From the NCBI GenBank assembly GCA_011391085.1, contig JAABRD010000012.1, positions 40,442-104,441 of the forward strand: 64,000 nt of DNA. Reading direction: 5' to 3'. The stretch's first letter is position 1. Every line of letters starts with the position of its first letter. Under the pieces are notes generated by a model that ran no database searches, was not told where the DNA came from, and saw nothing but the letters and a program-made list of their open reading frames with translations. Of this stretch, positions 18,268 to 28,469 are shown piece by piece. The position numbers were made by a program, and so were the translations under genes. This DNA comes from Thiotrichaceae bacterium. GTDB lineage: Bacteria; Pseudomonadota; Gammaproteobacteria; Beggiatoales; Beggiatoaceae.

Positions 18268-19401
18268 ATGAAACACACATTCTTACTCATCACCCTGAGT
18301 CTGTTTCTCACCGGCGTTTCCAGTGAGGCCACTCCTCGCGGCCCCCCGACCACGATGCAATATGACTTGCTGGGACGGCTGGTGAAGGAGGAAAATCCTG
18401 TCGGCGGTGGCTGGACGTTAGCCACTTCTCGAACCGGGAAGTTATCCGAAGCCAGTTTAACCAGTGGCGAAGGTCGAACCAGTCGTTATCTCATTGAAAT
18501 GTTCAATGACCGCGATTTGAGACGAGTGAATACCTCTCCCGACGGGACGCAACAGGTCGACATGTCGTGGAGTAACGGCACGACGACTCGCACGCAACCA
18601 GACGGGACGGTGATAACCCAGAAGCAAGGACCTGACCCACGGTTTGGGATGTTATCGCCGGTCACGACAGAATTGACGATAACGTTGCCCAGTGGGTTGA
18701 CGGGCACGGTGAGGACCCAACGGGAAGCGACGCCGGGGGTGGATTTGGATTTAAGTAAGCCGGCGCGGTTAAAGACGACGGTGACGGTCAATGGGAAGAG
18801 TCATTGGAGTGAGTACACGGCCGTGGATCGGAAGGTGGTGACCACCAGTGCGATGGGGCGAGTCACGACCGAGTTACTGGATGAGAAGGGACGAGTCATT
18901 CAAGCCCGTGTCCCCACCTTGGAACCGGTGCATTACACCTATGACCCTCGTGGCCGCTTGACTCAAGCTAGTCAAGGTCAAGGAGAAGAGTTACGAACGG
19001 TGACTCTCGCCTACGATAACGCTGGTGAAGTGAATCGAGTCACCGACGCCCTGAGTCGTGACGTGAATTTCGCTTACGACGCGGCAGGTCGCCTGACCAC
19101 TCAAACGCTACCCGACGGGCGGGAGATTCGCTATACTTATGACGCCAATGGCAATGTCACGTCCATTACGCCACCCAGTCGACCAGTCCATCAGTTTGAC
19201 TACACGGCCGTGGACCTCCAGAATCTCTATCTGCCACCGGTCTTGCCCAGTGTGCCACAACCACAAACCGTCTATGCTTACAATTTAGATAAGCAACTGA
19301 CCCAAATCAGATGTGCTGTTGGGGAAGGTGGGGGAGGGGCAGACGAAGCCTCCACACCAACGGGAGAAACCGTGTTTCTTGAAGAAACTCGGTTTCTTTA
19401 A
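18268..19401 (+). pseudogene. Chimeric truncated RHS gene
   Basis: The first 19-24 residues repeat the signal peptide of the gene at 15704 (MKHTFLLITLSLFLTGVSS). The frame then joins, at ACTCCTCG, the middle of the full-length RHS YD region (about 4507-5480). DNA identity stops at about 19309, after CAACTGACCCAAATCA, and the last ~30 residues come from unrelated spacer including a AAACTCGGTTTCT palindrome. It has no core, tip or immunity gene. It looks like a recombination product between two RHS genes cut short by a repeat. Confidence 0.75.
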
Positions 19402-19511
19402 AACGGTTACGTTAAGAAACTCAGTTTGTTACAACGCTTTCAAGACGTGACAACTCTTTGACCTTTATCAAGGTCTAAAGGACAGCGACTTCTTTAAGAT
19501 AGGGATTGAGA

Positions 19512-19607
19512 GATAATACCCCTGACAGGGGTGTTATAGTAATACTCGTTCGTTCCGTTTTGTACCTATGTTCGAGGGATAACACTCCTTGATGGGGTGT
19601 TATCCCT
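19512..19607. repeat. Two related hairpins upstream of the FG-GAP lipoprotein gene
   Basis: ATAATACCCCTG/CAGGGGTGTTAT (19512-19536) and AGGGATAACACTCC/GGGGTGTTATCCCT (19575-19607) are inverted repeats with similar arms. They could be terminator-like or small mobile hairpins. No T-run follows either one. Nothing else was seen in 19402-19670. Confidence 0.5.
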
Positions 19608-19697
19608 ATTCCTGCTGATTGAAAAATATATCACACAAGGTACACAAGTTTCTTAATACTTAGTTTGTAATTGATGATGAAGGAGACCACCATAAAA

Positions 19698-21134
19698 ATG
19701 AAAAACAGACCAGATTTTCAAAAAACAGCGTCCATCTTCTGTATGGCGGGCCTCAGCGGTCTGCTACTCCAGGGATGCAATGATTCTGACAGTGAAGGGG
19801 GAACGGCTTCCAGCGCCGCGTCAACGCCTACAGCTACGACGTCAACGCCTGCAACGTCAGAAAGTACGACCACCCTCAAAGTGGCGGGCAGTCGGATGGG
19901 AAGTTCAGGAGACTTCATCCCCAAACACAACGCTTACGACCTGGCGGTCGGGGCCCCCGATGCCAGCGGTGGCAAAGGTGCAGTGTTGTTTATCAAAAGC
20001 ACTGAATCGGATTTTTCCTCCTATCTGCTAGGTGACGTCGAAGGAGATAATTTCGGTAGCCAAGTCACCTACCTGGGCGACCTCGTGGGCGATGGTGGTC
20101 AATACCTTGCCGTCGGCGCCAAATATGCCACGGGTGAAACGCCCTTGAGTGGGGCCGTATATATCTACCGGTTGACGGCTACCACCCCTGAACGAATTGC
20201 CACACTACGCGGACAACTGCCCTTGGATAAATTCGGCAGTGCGATGACCACCGGTGACTTTAACCATGATGGCATTCGTGACCTCGCGGTCTCCGCCATT
20301 CACACCTACACTGCGGAAGCCGGTTTTCAAGCCGGTGCGGTATCTGTTTGGTTCGGCGGCACTTCGCTGAACAGGGTTGCCGACGTGGTCATTTCAGGAA
20401 GTAAGGTCAATGATGGCATTGGGGCCGCCCTCGCCGCGGGTGATATCAACGGTGATGGAAAGAGTGACCTTTTCGTGTCTGCCAGTAGCAAAGTTTTAGT
20501 CTTTTACGGAGGTAGTCAGTTTGACCACGTCCCAGACTTGACCATTCGTAGCGATATTGGCGGCAAAGGAGGTTCTGGTTTCGGTAGCACCCTCGCCTTT
20601 GCAGGGGACGTGAATGGAGATGGAATCGGTGACATCGTCATTGGTAATCCTAACCGAAGCGTACCTGCGAATTATGACAATCAAGGAAGCGTTTATATCT
20701 TCCGCGGCTTTAACACTCAACCCGAAAATAACGAGATTTGGGAAGACCAGAGTAACTATCGTCTGACTAAAATCGTCGGTGCGGCGCCGATGGACCGGTT
20801 TGGGTCCTCTGTAGCCGTCACTGACAATGGTAGCCTGCTGGTGGGCGCACGTTGGGCCAGCGGTGGAACGCCGTCAGCGCCACTGGCGGTTACCGGGAAT
20901 GTTTATCGCTTCGAGTTGACGACGCAGGTTGCAAACCCAGCAACCCTCCATACGGCGAACCAGGCGGTGCAAACTTATCCCATCGTGTATCAGAGTGGCG
21001 AATTTGGACACCATTTGGCATTGGGGGGTGCCCATTTCTTTTCAGGGACACCCTCTCTACATGAAAACCAGGGGCGCGTCTATCGTAAACTGATTAACGG
21101 CAACGAATCTGACGATGGTAGCTGTTGCGGCTAA
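19698..21134 (+). CDS. FG-GAP repeat (integrin alpha-like) lipoprotein
   Basis: The ATG at 19698 follows AGGAG, and in-frame starts at 19671-19677 would add up to nine residues. The signal peptide ends in a lipobox (GLLLQGC), so this should be an outer- or inner-membrane lipoprotein. The mature part has about five FG-GAP beta-propeller repeats, for example FGSAMTTGDFNHDGIRDLAV, AAGDINGDGKSDLFV and GDVNGDGIGDIVIG. The DxNxDGxxD loops should bind calcium. A Ser/Thr/Ala-rich linker follows the lipid anchor. Such proteins usually act in adhesion or surface assembly. The C-terminus is GNESDDGSCCG. It is 21 bases upstream of a c-type cytochrome-like gene. Confidence 0.85.
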   Translation: MKNRPDFQKTASIFCMAGLSGLLLQGCNDSDSEGGTASSAASTPTATTSTPATSESTTTLKVAGSRMGSSGDFIPKHNAYDLAVGAPDASGGKGAVLFIKSTESDFSSYLLGDVEGDNFGSQVTYLGDLVGDGGQYLAVGAKYATGETPLSGAVYIYRLTATTPERIATLRGQLPLDKFGSAMTTGDFNHDGIRDLAVSAIHTYTAEAGFQAGAVSVWFGGTSLNRVADVVISGSKVNDGIGAALAAGDINGDGKSDLFVSASSKVLVFYGGSQFDHVPDLTIRSDIGGKGGSGFGSTLAFAGDVNGDGIGDIVIGNPNRSVPANYDNQGSVYIFRGFNTQPENNEIWEDQSNYRLTKIVGAAPMDRFGSSVAVTDNGSLLVGARWASGGTPSAPLAVTGNVYRFELTTQVANPATLHTANQAVQTYPIVYQSGEFGHHLALGGAHFFSGTPSLHENQGRVYRKLINGNESDDGSCCG

Positions 21135-21155
21135 ACAGGAGGACAACGTATCACT

Positions 21156-22142
21156 ATGCCAGTTTTTTCCATGAACACTAGCTTCAAATCAAGGATAAGC
21201 AAAATGCACAACAAGACCCTTATGACTGCTATCTTGGCCACCTTTTTGGTGGCAGCTACCAATGCCGACGATTTTACCCCACGCGGTCAAGCCCACGCCC
21301 CCGTCCCCACGGGACATGCGGTCGGCCAAGATAATCTTCCAGTGGAACGTCTTACCAAACCGGAGAACCGTTACCACTTTGCAGGTGAGGACTGCGGGAT
21401 TTGCCACCAGCCCTCTGGCAAAGGACGTGAATTCAGCATGGCAGGCACGATTTATACTGACCGTACCGGTCGCACCCCCCTCGAAGGTGCTGAAATCATC
21501 CTCAAAGATGCCAGCGGAAAGGTCATCAGTATGACTAGCAACGCGGCGGGTAATTTCTTTACGGAGACCCCCTTCGCCTCGGATCCGCAAGCCGATGCCA
21601 GCAGTATTACGAACCCAGGGGCATGGCGTTACAAAGCTTGGGTAAAGAAAGGTGACTACATCTCACCCATGATAACTATCGCCCCAGTGGGCGGTATGTC
21701 CGTAGCACGAATGAGTTGTAACATGCACCACGGTCCCGGCGGTAGTCGTGGTGCGCTTAATGTTGGTGGCACCAGTACCTTGCCTAGTTATCCCACCGCG
21801 GGACTTAGCTTTAAGTCTCACGTTCTACCCATTCTCAAGAACCGTTGCAAGTCCTGTCATGTCCCCGGTTCGGCGGGCGGTTCGATCATCTATCCCACCG
21901 GTGCCCAGCCGTATTTCCATAGCGGCAAACTCGACTTGTCAGCCTACCACAAGGATAACCATCCAGATACGGAAACAGGGATTACTGAAGTGGTGAACAC
22001 GGGCAGTCCCGATTTGAGTCCACTACTGACTAAGGTGGTGTTCGGTGGCGGTCCCCACGCGGGAGGTGCTGTTTGGCGGACTACTGACCTGGATTACAAA
22101 GCTATTCGGCAGTGGATTGCCGAAGGCGCGAAAGATAATTGA
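21156..22142 (+). CDS. Periplasmic di-haem c-type protein with carboxypeptidase-regulatory-like domain
   Basis: The protein is 328 residues from 21156 (AGGAGG 13 bases upstream). An ATG at 21204 with AAGGAT upstream gives a more compact signal peptide (MHNKTLMTAILATFLVAATNA) and may be the true start. Two CxxCH haem sites are visible: CGICH near the N-terminus and CKSCH in a segment LSFKSHVLPILKNRCKSCH typical of planctomycete-type cytochrome c domains. Between them, TIYTDRTGRTPLEGAEIILKD resembles a carboxypeptidase-regulatory-like fold. It is probably exported with the lipoprotein encoded upstream, and a role in electron transfer or surface redox is inferred. Confidence 0.75.
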   Translation: MPVFSMNTSFKSRISKMHNKTLMTAILATFLVAATNADDFTPRGQAHAPVPTGHAVGQDNLPVERLTKPENRYHFAGEDCGICHQPSGKGREFSMAGTIYTDRTGRTPLEGAEIILKDASGKVISMTSNAAGNFFTETPFASDPQADASSITNPGAWRYKAWVKKGDYISPMITIAPVGGMSVARMSCNMHHGPGGSRGALNVGGTSTLPSYPTAGLSFKSHVLPILKNRCKSCHVPGSAGGSIIYPTGAQPYFHSGKLDLSAYHKDNHPDTETGITEVVNTGSPDLSPLLTKVVFGGGPHAGGAVWRTTDLDYKAIRQWIAEGAKDN

Positions 22143-22179
22143 GGGTTCCAAAATGAAGTAGTGATGCAAAATGAGTTTT

Positions 22180-22475
22180 GGAGTCCGGAATAAATTCCGT
22201 TGCCGTTGGAGTACGGAATTGATTCCGTTGCCCGTAGCGGAATAAATTCCGTACTCCAACATCAACATCAAAACCACGGAATAAATTCCGTACTCCAACA
22301 TCAACATCAAAACCACGGAATAAATTCCGTACTCCAACATCAACATCAAAACCACGGAATAAATTCCGTACTCCAACATCAACTGCCGTTGGAGTACGGA
22401 ATTTATTCCGTTGCCGTTGGAGTACGGAATTGATTCCGTTGCCGTTGGAGTACGGAATTGATTCCGTTGCCGTTG
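22180..22475. repeat. Tandem array of GGAATNNATTCC palindromes
   Basis: The short palindrome TACGGAATTNATTCCG recurs many times. Four tandem copies of a 39-base unit (CGGAATAAATTCCGTACTCC plus ACATCAACATCAAAACCA) fill about 22,240-22,385. The same palindrome appears at 42246-42322, 42971-43192 and 45475-45528. The function is unknown. Confidence 0.85.
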
Positions 22476-22560
22476 GGACTACATTGGAGTTTCCTGGATT
22501 AGGGGTTTTGGTTGGGAGTCGTGCCCCTGCCACCGGCTGAAGCCTCTAATCCACCGTAGT

Positions 22561-22661
22561 GAATTATCTCGTTGCCGTAGGGACGCGCCAGCGTTCCGTT
22601 CCCGCAACGCTTTTGCGTTGCCCACGGCATTCCCACGCCGACGCTGGGAACGAGATAATTC
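22561..22661. repeat. Inverted repeat element with GAATTATCTCGTT ends
   Basis: GAATTATCTCGTT (22561-22573) is complementary to AACGAGATAATTC (22649-22661). Inner hairpins (CAACGC/GCGTTG and a ACGCC...GGCGT-like pair) lie inside. It follows a partial copy of the element at 47-140. It is a probable non-autonomous element, and no gene lies in 22143-22779. Confidence 0.7.
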
Positions 22662-22779
22662 AGTTGCCTTTTTTCACGTACTAACAGAGGTGTTGCACAC
22701 AAGGTTAGATTTGTTATGCACGGGTTCTGAGTTAAAATAGCGGTGGACTAAAAATTTATAACTACAAAAGGAGGACACG

Positions 22780-25700
22780 ATGCCCTATCAACTCGACCAA
22801 GCCAACCGACTAAATCAAAATTTGCACCCACTGACCAAACCGTGCCTTCTCCTTACTGGGGCAACCCTCCTCATCCCAACCTCCGTCCTCGCCGGCGTTA
22901 GCCAACTTTGGAACAGTTCTCAATCTCATCACAGTTGTGTCGTCACTGACACCGGCGGAGTCAAATGCTGGGGGTACAACTACTATGGTCAACTGGGTGA
23001 TAACACCGTCACTTACCGCACAGGCCCTGTGGATGTCAAGGATAGCGCGGGTACTGGCCTCTTGACTAATGTAACTGCCTTGGCCCTGGGACGTTATCAC
23101 TCGTGCGCGTTATTGGCCGATGGGACCGTTAAATGTTGGGGCAATAACTATGAGGATCAACTGGGCGAGGGGGGCACCGCTTCCTACCATTACCTACCAG
23201 TGGCGGTCAAGGATAGCACCGGGACGGCGCCTTTAACTGGTGTGAACGCCCTGGCCGCGGGACACCTTTACACTTGCGCATTGATGACCAATACCCAAGT
23301 CAAATGCTGGGGCGACAACCCTTATGGTCAGTTGGGCGATGGCACCAATACCCGGCGTCAATTGCCAGTGGACGTCAAAGACAGTGCTGGTACGGGCCTC
23401 TTAACTGGTGTGATGGCAATCTCGGGGGGAACGTGGCACGTCTGCGCATTGATGAATGATAGCGGGGTCAAATGCTGGGGTGACAATTTAGAGAGTCAAC
23501 TGGGTGACAACAACGCGCCCATTGACAGTTGGATACCTGTGGATGTCAAAGATAGCACTGGTATAATCGCCTTAACTGGCGTGACAGCAATCTCGGCAGG
23601 ATATTATTACAACTGCGCATTGATGAATAACAGCGGAATCAAATGCTGGGGGGATAATCCTTATGGTCAACTCGGTGATGGCACCGAAAGCGAGCACGAC
23701 TTACCCGCGGATGTCAAGGATAGTGCCGGTACAGGTCCCTTAACCGGTGTGACAGCCATAAAAATAGGACTTGGACACAGTTGCGCGTTGCTAACAGGTG
23801 GTGGAGTCAAATGTTGGGGTCGCAACCCCGAGGGTCAACTGGGTGATCAAACCACCAACGAACGTTGGTTGCCAGTGAATGTCAAGGACCTCGCGGGGAC
23901 AGGCACTCTAGGTGACGTGATAAGTATTGCCACAGGTCTGTATCATTCCTGTGCGTTGTTAGGTAGTGGTGGTGGCACCAGTGAGACCAGCAGAGTCTAT
24001 TGTTGGGGTTACAATGCGGAAGGTCGCTTGGGTGACAACACTGCCACTAGCCGTCTTATACCGGTAATAGTCAATGATACCGCACCTACGGCTACCAGTG
24101 TGACAATCAATTTAGCACCTTCTGGTACGCCCACCTGGAGTGTTGGTGAGACGTTAATAGGGGATTATCTCTACACCGACGCGGATGGGGAGGTCGAAGG
24201 AAGTAGTCTGTTTAAATGGTATCGGGCCACCAATGCCACTTGTACCACGGGTAAGACCACGATTGCAGGGGCCACCAGTCAAACTTATACGCTGACCAGT
24301 AGTGAAGAAGGCAAATATGTGTGCTTTGAAGTCACACCAGTGGCCAGTCTGGGAGTTTCTCCGGGAATAGTGGCCTTGGCAACCAGCAGTGCCCCTATTA
24401 AGGTAACTCAAATCATCACTTTTGTTCTCCCTGCCAGTGCCACCATCGGCGACGCGCCTTTGACCCTCACGGCCACTGGTGGCGCCTCTGGCAACCCGGT
24501 GACGTTTGCCAGTATCACCTCAGGCGTTTGTACAGTCAGTGGGACAACTTTGACCCTAGTGAGTGCTGGAACTTGCACGGTTACGGCGGACCAAGCAGGA
24601 AATGCGAATTACAATGCGGCGTCCCAGGTCATCCGGGAATTGACCATTAATTTGATAACCCAAACCATCACTTTCACTCTCCCTACCAGTGCCACTGTTG
24701 GCGACCCGCCTTTGACCCTCACCGCCACTGGTGGTGCCTCTGGCAACCCGGTGACGTTTGCCAGTACCACCTCAGACGTTTGTACAATCAGTGGGACAAC
24801 TTTGACCCTAGTGAGACCTGGATTTTGTACTGTCGCGGCAGACCAAGCAGGAAATGCTAATTACAATGCGGCGCCTCAAGTGGTACAGAATCTGATGGTT
24901 AATCCACCACCTGTAGAAGTCCCCCCACCGATTCCTTCTCCCCGAACTTTGCATATCACTTTAGCAGGAACGGGGCAGGGAAGTGTCATCAGCCAGCCAG
25001 AGGGACTCGATTGTTCAGCGACCTCGTGTGCATTGACGTTTGACCATCCCCAATGGGTTTATCTCACCACTACACCAGCCACAGGTTCGGTCTTTGTGGG
25101 ATGGACGGGCGACCCTGCCTGTACTCAAGAGGAGCCCGGTAAGGTCTTGTTGCTACAAGATACGTCTTGTACCGCGACTTTCAACCTGAAAATTCATACC
25201 CTAACCGTGGTGAGGAACGCCCCAGGGGTGACGGTAATCGGTGATGGAATTCATTGCCAAGATACCCCCCAAGGTTTCGGAAACGTTGAGGAGGTGGGGG
25301 AGGCAAACTTGACTACTTGCCAAGCCACTTACCCGTATGGCACGACCGTCAAACTCAAAGCCAGTCCGGTCACCCTAGAATGGGAATGGGTCGGTTGGAA
25401 AGGTGCCTGTGACAGTCAGGGTCAGGTCGTCATGACGCAAGACCGTACCTGTCAAGCCCGGTATCTGGAAGACCCAAACATACCCAATGGGATAGATGGT
25501 AATGGCGATGGCGAAATGGATCCTCATCAACCGCATATTCTAAGTTTGGCCGACAAGGTCACAGGCAGTTATATCACCTTAGCCGTGAATCCAGAGTGCG
25601 TGGTGGCCGATGGTGCCACCATCATGGCAGACACTTTGGCCGATTATGACCCCAATCATTCCGCCCCGCAAGGGTTGATGTACTTTGAATTGAGATGTTC

Positions 25701-25959
25701 CCAAACGCCTGTGACCATGTATTTTCATGGTGTCACCCAGGTGCCTCGCAACGTGGAACTCCTTAAATATGGTCCGACCACCCCAGGGGATGAGAACACG
25801 ATGGGATGGTATCAGTTGCCGAATATCAAATTTGGCCTGGCAACGGTAGGCGGGAAGCCGGTGGCGACGGTGACGTATTTTCTTATTGATGGGCAATTGG
25901 GGGATAATACGGGGGTGGATGGGAGGATTGTGGACCCGGCGGGGTTGGGGTTAAAATGA
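22780..25959 (+). CDS. Large exported RCC1-repeat protein
   Basis: The protein has 1059 residues and AAAGGAGG upstream of the ATG. A signal peptide with a long basic front ends at TSVLAG. Seven RCC1-type beta-propeller repeats follow (about 40-430), each with the core SCALxxxGxVKCWGxNxxGQLGDG; the paired Cys suggest disulfides. Next are an Ig-like segment, two near-identical ~85-residue repeats (TFVLPASATIGDAPLTLTATG and its partner), two Cys-containing InlB/B-repeat-like units (GWTGDPACTQEEPG, VGWKGACDSQGQ) and a C-terminal choice-of-anchor U-like region. The architecture suits a surface or secreted binding protein. A BLAST of the C-terminus would settle the anchor type. Confidence 0.85.
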   Translation: MPYQLDQANRLNQNLHPLTKPCLLLTGATLLIPTSVLAGVSQLWNSSQSHHSCVVTDTGGVKCWGYNYYGQLGDNTVTYRTGPVDVKDSAGTGLLTNVTALALGRYHSCALLADGTVKCWGNNYEDQLGEGGTASYHYLPVAVKDSTGTAPLTGVNALAAGHLYTCALMTNTQVKCWGDNPYGQLGDGTNTRRQLPVDVKDSAGTGLLTGVMAISGGTWHVCALMNDSGVKCWGDNLESQLGDNNAPIDSWIPVDVKDSTGIIALTGVTAISAGYYYNCALMNNSGIKCWGDNPYGQLGDGTESEHDLPADVKDSAGTGPLTGVTAIKIGLGHSCALLTGGGVKCWGRNPEGQLGDQTTNERWLPVNVKDLAGTGTLGDVISIATGLYHSCALLGSGGGTSETSRVYCWGYNAEGRLGDNTATSRLIPVIVNDTAPTATSVTINLAPSGTPTWSVGETLIGDYLYTDADGEVEGSSLFKWYRATNATCTTGKTTIAGATSQTYTLTSSEEGKYVCFEVTPVASLGVSPGIVALATSSAPIKVTQIITFVLPASATIGDAPLTLTATGGASGNPVTFASITSGVCTVSGTTLTLVSAGTCTVTADQAGNANYNAASQVIRELTINLITQTITFTLPTSATVGDPPLTLTATGGASGNPVTFASTTSDVCTISGTTLTLVRPGFCTVAADQAGNANYNAAPQVVQNLMVNPPPVEVPPPIPSPRTLHITLAGTGQGSVISQPEGLDCSATSCALTFDHPQWVYLTTTPATGSVFVGWTGDPACTQEEPGKVLLLQDTSCTATFNLKIHTLTVVRNAPGVTVIGDGIHCQDTPQGFGNVEEVGEANLTTCQATYPYGTTVKLKASPVTLEWEWVGWKGACDSQGQVVMTQDRTCQARYLEDPNIPNGIDGNGDGEMDPHQPHILSLADKVTGSYITLAVNPECVVADGATIMADTLADYDPNHSAPQGLMYFELRCSQTPVTMYFHGVTQVPRNVELLKYGPTTPGDENTMGWYQLPNIKFGLATVGGKPVATVTYFLIDGQLGDNTGVDGRIVDPAGLGLK

Positions 25960-26080
25960 AGACGGAATCAAACTAGCCAGGTAGTGAAATAGGTGGGCTA
26001 CAAATACTGCGGGACTAGAGGCGGAAGCCGGGTAGGTGGTGAAATAGGTGGGCAACGGTAAACCGCGTTGCCCACCCTAC

Positions 26081-26132
26081 AAATACTATCCACTAAAACC
26101 ACTATCCACTAAAACCACTATCCACTATCCAC
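26081..26132. repeat. CACTATC heptamer repeat tract
   Basis: Repeats of the form ACTATCC/ACTAAAACC run just past the 3' end of metG. The same heptamer tract recurs at 35693-35803, 38961-38998 and 47227-47277, always in spacers next to genes. Confidence 0.8.
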
Positions 26133-26134
26133 AA

Positions 26135-28150
26135 TTATTTCACCCTCATCCCCGGCTGCGCCCCCTCATCTGGCCGCAGTATGAAAATATCCTGTTTCCC
26201 AGGCCCTGCCGCTAAGACCATTCCTTCTGACATTCCAAAACGCATTTTACGTGGTGCTAAGTTGGCGACCATCACGGTGAGACGACCTTCTAGTGTCTCA
26301 GGTTGATAGGCTTCTTTGATGCCAGCAAACACCGTACGCGGTTGGGCTTCCCCAATGTCTAGGGTGAGACGTAACAATTTTTCCGCCCCTTCCAGATGTT
26401 CAGCCTTCACAATCCGCGCAATGCGCAAATCGATCTTGGCAAAATCGTCATAGGAAATGGTTGCTGCAACCGGGTCCAACGCAGGTTTGGCAGGGGTTGC
26501 CGTTTTCGTGAGACTCTCTTTAGAACCTTCCAACAATGCCTCCACTTGGGTTTTTTCCACTCGTAACATCATGGGTTGAAACGGTTTGATAGTGTGACCC
26601 AGTAATGGTTGCGGTTGCCAGGTGAGAGGCGCAGCTAAAAAGTCTTCTGCCTTTTGGGCTAAAATGGGGACAATGGGGGAGAGGTAACTGGTTAACACGC
26701 GGAAGAGATTTAAACCTTGTGTACAAACCGCTTGCAATTCGGCGTCTTTACCCTCTTGTTTGGCCAACACCCAGGGTTTGTATTCGTCAATGTATTGGTT
26801 CGCCAGGTCCGCCAACGCCATGATGTCACGCACCGCTTTGCTATATTCCCTGGTTTCATAAGCCTCGGCAATTAAGTCCCCCTTGGCAATAAATTCTTGG
26901 TAGAGTGGCAAGTTAGGCAGAGAAGCGGCTAATTGACCATTGAAACGTTTCGTCACGAAGCCTGCGCAACGGCTGGCGATGTTGACCACTTTGCCTACTA
27001 AATCGGCATTGACGCGATGTATGAAGTCATCCAAATTGAGGTCCACATCTTCCACGCCATTCCCCAATTTGGCTGCAAAATAATAGCGCAGGTATTCAGG
27101 ATTGAGGTGATTCAAATAGGTCCTGGCATTGATGAAAGTGCCGCGGGACTTGGACATTTTATAACCATTGACGGTTAAAAAACCGTGGATAAACACGGCC
27201 GTGGGTTTCCGAAAATCTCCCCCGGTCAACATAGCAGGCCAAAACAAGGTATGGAAATACATAATGTCCTTCCCAATGAAGTGATACAGTTCCGCTTGAC
27301 TGTTGGGTTGCCAAAAAGAGTCAAAATCCAGCCCGCGTTTGTCACAAAGATTTTTGAAACTGGCAATGTAACCAATGGGGGCATCTAGCCAAACATAGAA
27401 GTATTTATTGGATTCATTGGGTATTTCAAATCCAAAATAAGGTGCGTCACGGGAAATATCCCAGGCTTGCAACCCAGCTTCAAACCATTCGTTGAGTTTA
27501 TGTTGCACTTCATGTTGCAAGGCGCCGCTGCTGACCCATTCTTTCAGCATTCCTTCAAAGTCACCCAAGTTGACAAAGAGGTGTTCAGATTCTTTCTCAA
27601 TCGGGGTGGCCCCGGAGACGGCGGAAACGGGATTTTTCAATTCTGTAGGCGAGTAGGTGGCCCCACAGGCTTCGCAATTATCCCCATATTGGTCTTTTGC
27701 CCCACAACGGGGACATTCGCCGCGAATGAAACGGTCGGGCAGAAACATTTGTTTCACTGGATCGTAGGCTTGTCGAATGGTACGTCGGAGGATATATCCT
27801 TTTTCCTTTAAACCTTGATAAATATGAGTCGCGAAATGCCGATTTTCTGGGCTGTGCGTCGAGTAATAATTATCAAAACCAACCGCAAATTCCGCAAAAT
27901 CGGCTTGATGTTCTTGATAGACTCGGGCCACCAGTTGTTCTGGCGTAATGCCTTCTTGTTGGGCCCGCAACATAATGGGCGTCCCATGGGCGTCGTCTGC
28001 ACAGACGTAGTAGCATTCGTGCCCACGCAATTTTTGGAAACGCACCCAAATGTCGGTTTGAATGTATTCAACCAGGTGACCCAGGTGGATAGCGCCGTTG
28101 GCATAAGGAAGGGCGCTGGTAACTAGAATTTTTCTGCGAGTGTTTGTCAT
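26135..28150 (-). CDS. metG: Methionyl-tRNA synthetase
   Basis: This cytosolic enzyme charges tRNA-Met. The start is set at 28150 ([19 protein letters not shown]); the open frame extends upstream only through spacer repeats. The 671 residues match the usual bacterial length. Visible are the HIGH-type motif GAIHLGH, four zinc-binding Cys (CPRCG and CEACG), KMSKSRG and a C-terminal Trbp111-like tRNA-binding domain ([12 protein letters not shown] to the end) that supports dimerisation. It is a complete, ordinary copy. Confidence 0.97.
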   Translation of the reverse strand: MTNTRRKILVTSALPYANGAIHLGHLVEYIQTDIWVRFQKLRGHECYYVCADDAHGTPIMLRAQQEGITPEQLVARVYQEHQADFAEFAVGFDNYYSTHSPENRHFATHIYQGLKEKGYILRRTIRQAYDPVKQMFLPDRFIRGECPRCGAKDQYGDNCEACGATYSPTELKNPVSAVSGATPIEKESEHLFVNLGDFEGMLKEWVSSGALQHEVQHKLNEWFEAGLQAWDISRDAPYFGFEIPNESNKYFYVWLDAPIGYIASFKNLCDKRGLDFDSFWQPNSQAELYHFIGKDIMYFHTLFWPAMLTGGDFRKPTAVFIHGFLTVNGYKMSKSRGTFINARTYLNHLNPEYLRYYFAAKLGNGVEDVDLNLDDFIHRVNADLVGKVVNIASRCAGFVTKRFNGQLAASLPNLPLYQEFIAKGDLIAEAYETREYSKAVRDIMALADLANQYIDEYKPWVLAKQEGKDAELQAVCTQGLNLFRVLTSYLSPIVPILAQKAEDFLAAPLTWQPQPLLGHTIKPFQPMMLRVEKTQVEALLEGSKESLTKTATPAKPALDPVAATISYDDFAKIDLRIARIVKAEHLEGAEKLLRLTLDIGEAQPRTVFAGIKEAYQPETLEGRLTVMVANLAPRKMRFGMSEGMVLAAGPGKQDIFILRPDEGAQPGMRVK

Positions 28151-28191
28151 GTTTGTTTGAATGAATAATGGATAATAAACAATGAATAATG

Positions 28192-28306
28192 GGTAGTGAT
28201 GCAATGTGGGTGATATGTTTACCCTCTCCCCCGACCCCTCTCCCTCTGGGAGAGGGGCCGGGGGGGTGGGCAACTCCATGAATATCACCCAGATTGCATC
28301 ACTACC
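28192..28306. mobile_element. Non-autonomous element, GGTAGTGATGCA family, 115 bp
   Basis: The left end GGTAGTGATGCAATGTGGGTGA is complementary to the right end CACCCAGATTGCATCACTACC. The element is flanked by an 8-base direct duplication GAATAATG (28184-28191 and 28307-28314). The inside is a C/G-rich CCCTCTCCC/GGGAGAGGG palindrome. It has no coding capacity. Other copies are at 30850-31014, 46641-46805 and 48694-48786. Confidence 0.88.
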
Positions 28307-28374
28307 GAATAATGAATAATGGATAATAAACAATGAATGGTCGATAATCAAGAGTAAATCTGCCGGACTATATG

Positions 28375-28468
28375 CCGGACTAGAGGCTTTAGCCGGTGGC
28401 TGTCGCATGTCACCGGCTTCCGCCTCTAGTCCCGCTGTCGCATGTCACCGGCTTCCGCCTTTAGTCCC
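28375..28468. repeat. Palindromic CCTCTAGTCC repeat cluster
   Basis: GGACTAGAGGCTTTAGCCGGTGG is followed by inverted CACCGGCTTCCGCCTCTAGTCC and a second direct copy. This is the same repeat family as the element at 47-140. It fills the gap between metG and the gspK stop. Confidence 0.7.
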
Positions 28469-28469
28469 G

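Noticed and set aside
22226..22400. Regular repeats that might be a CRISPR array
   Set aside because: Units are palindromic and directly abutting with constant, not unique, spacers; no cas genes are nearby.
28151..28408. N-terminal extension of metG
   Set aside because: The extra codons are spacer repeats including a mobile element; normal MetG begins at 28150.
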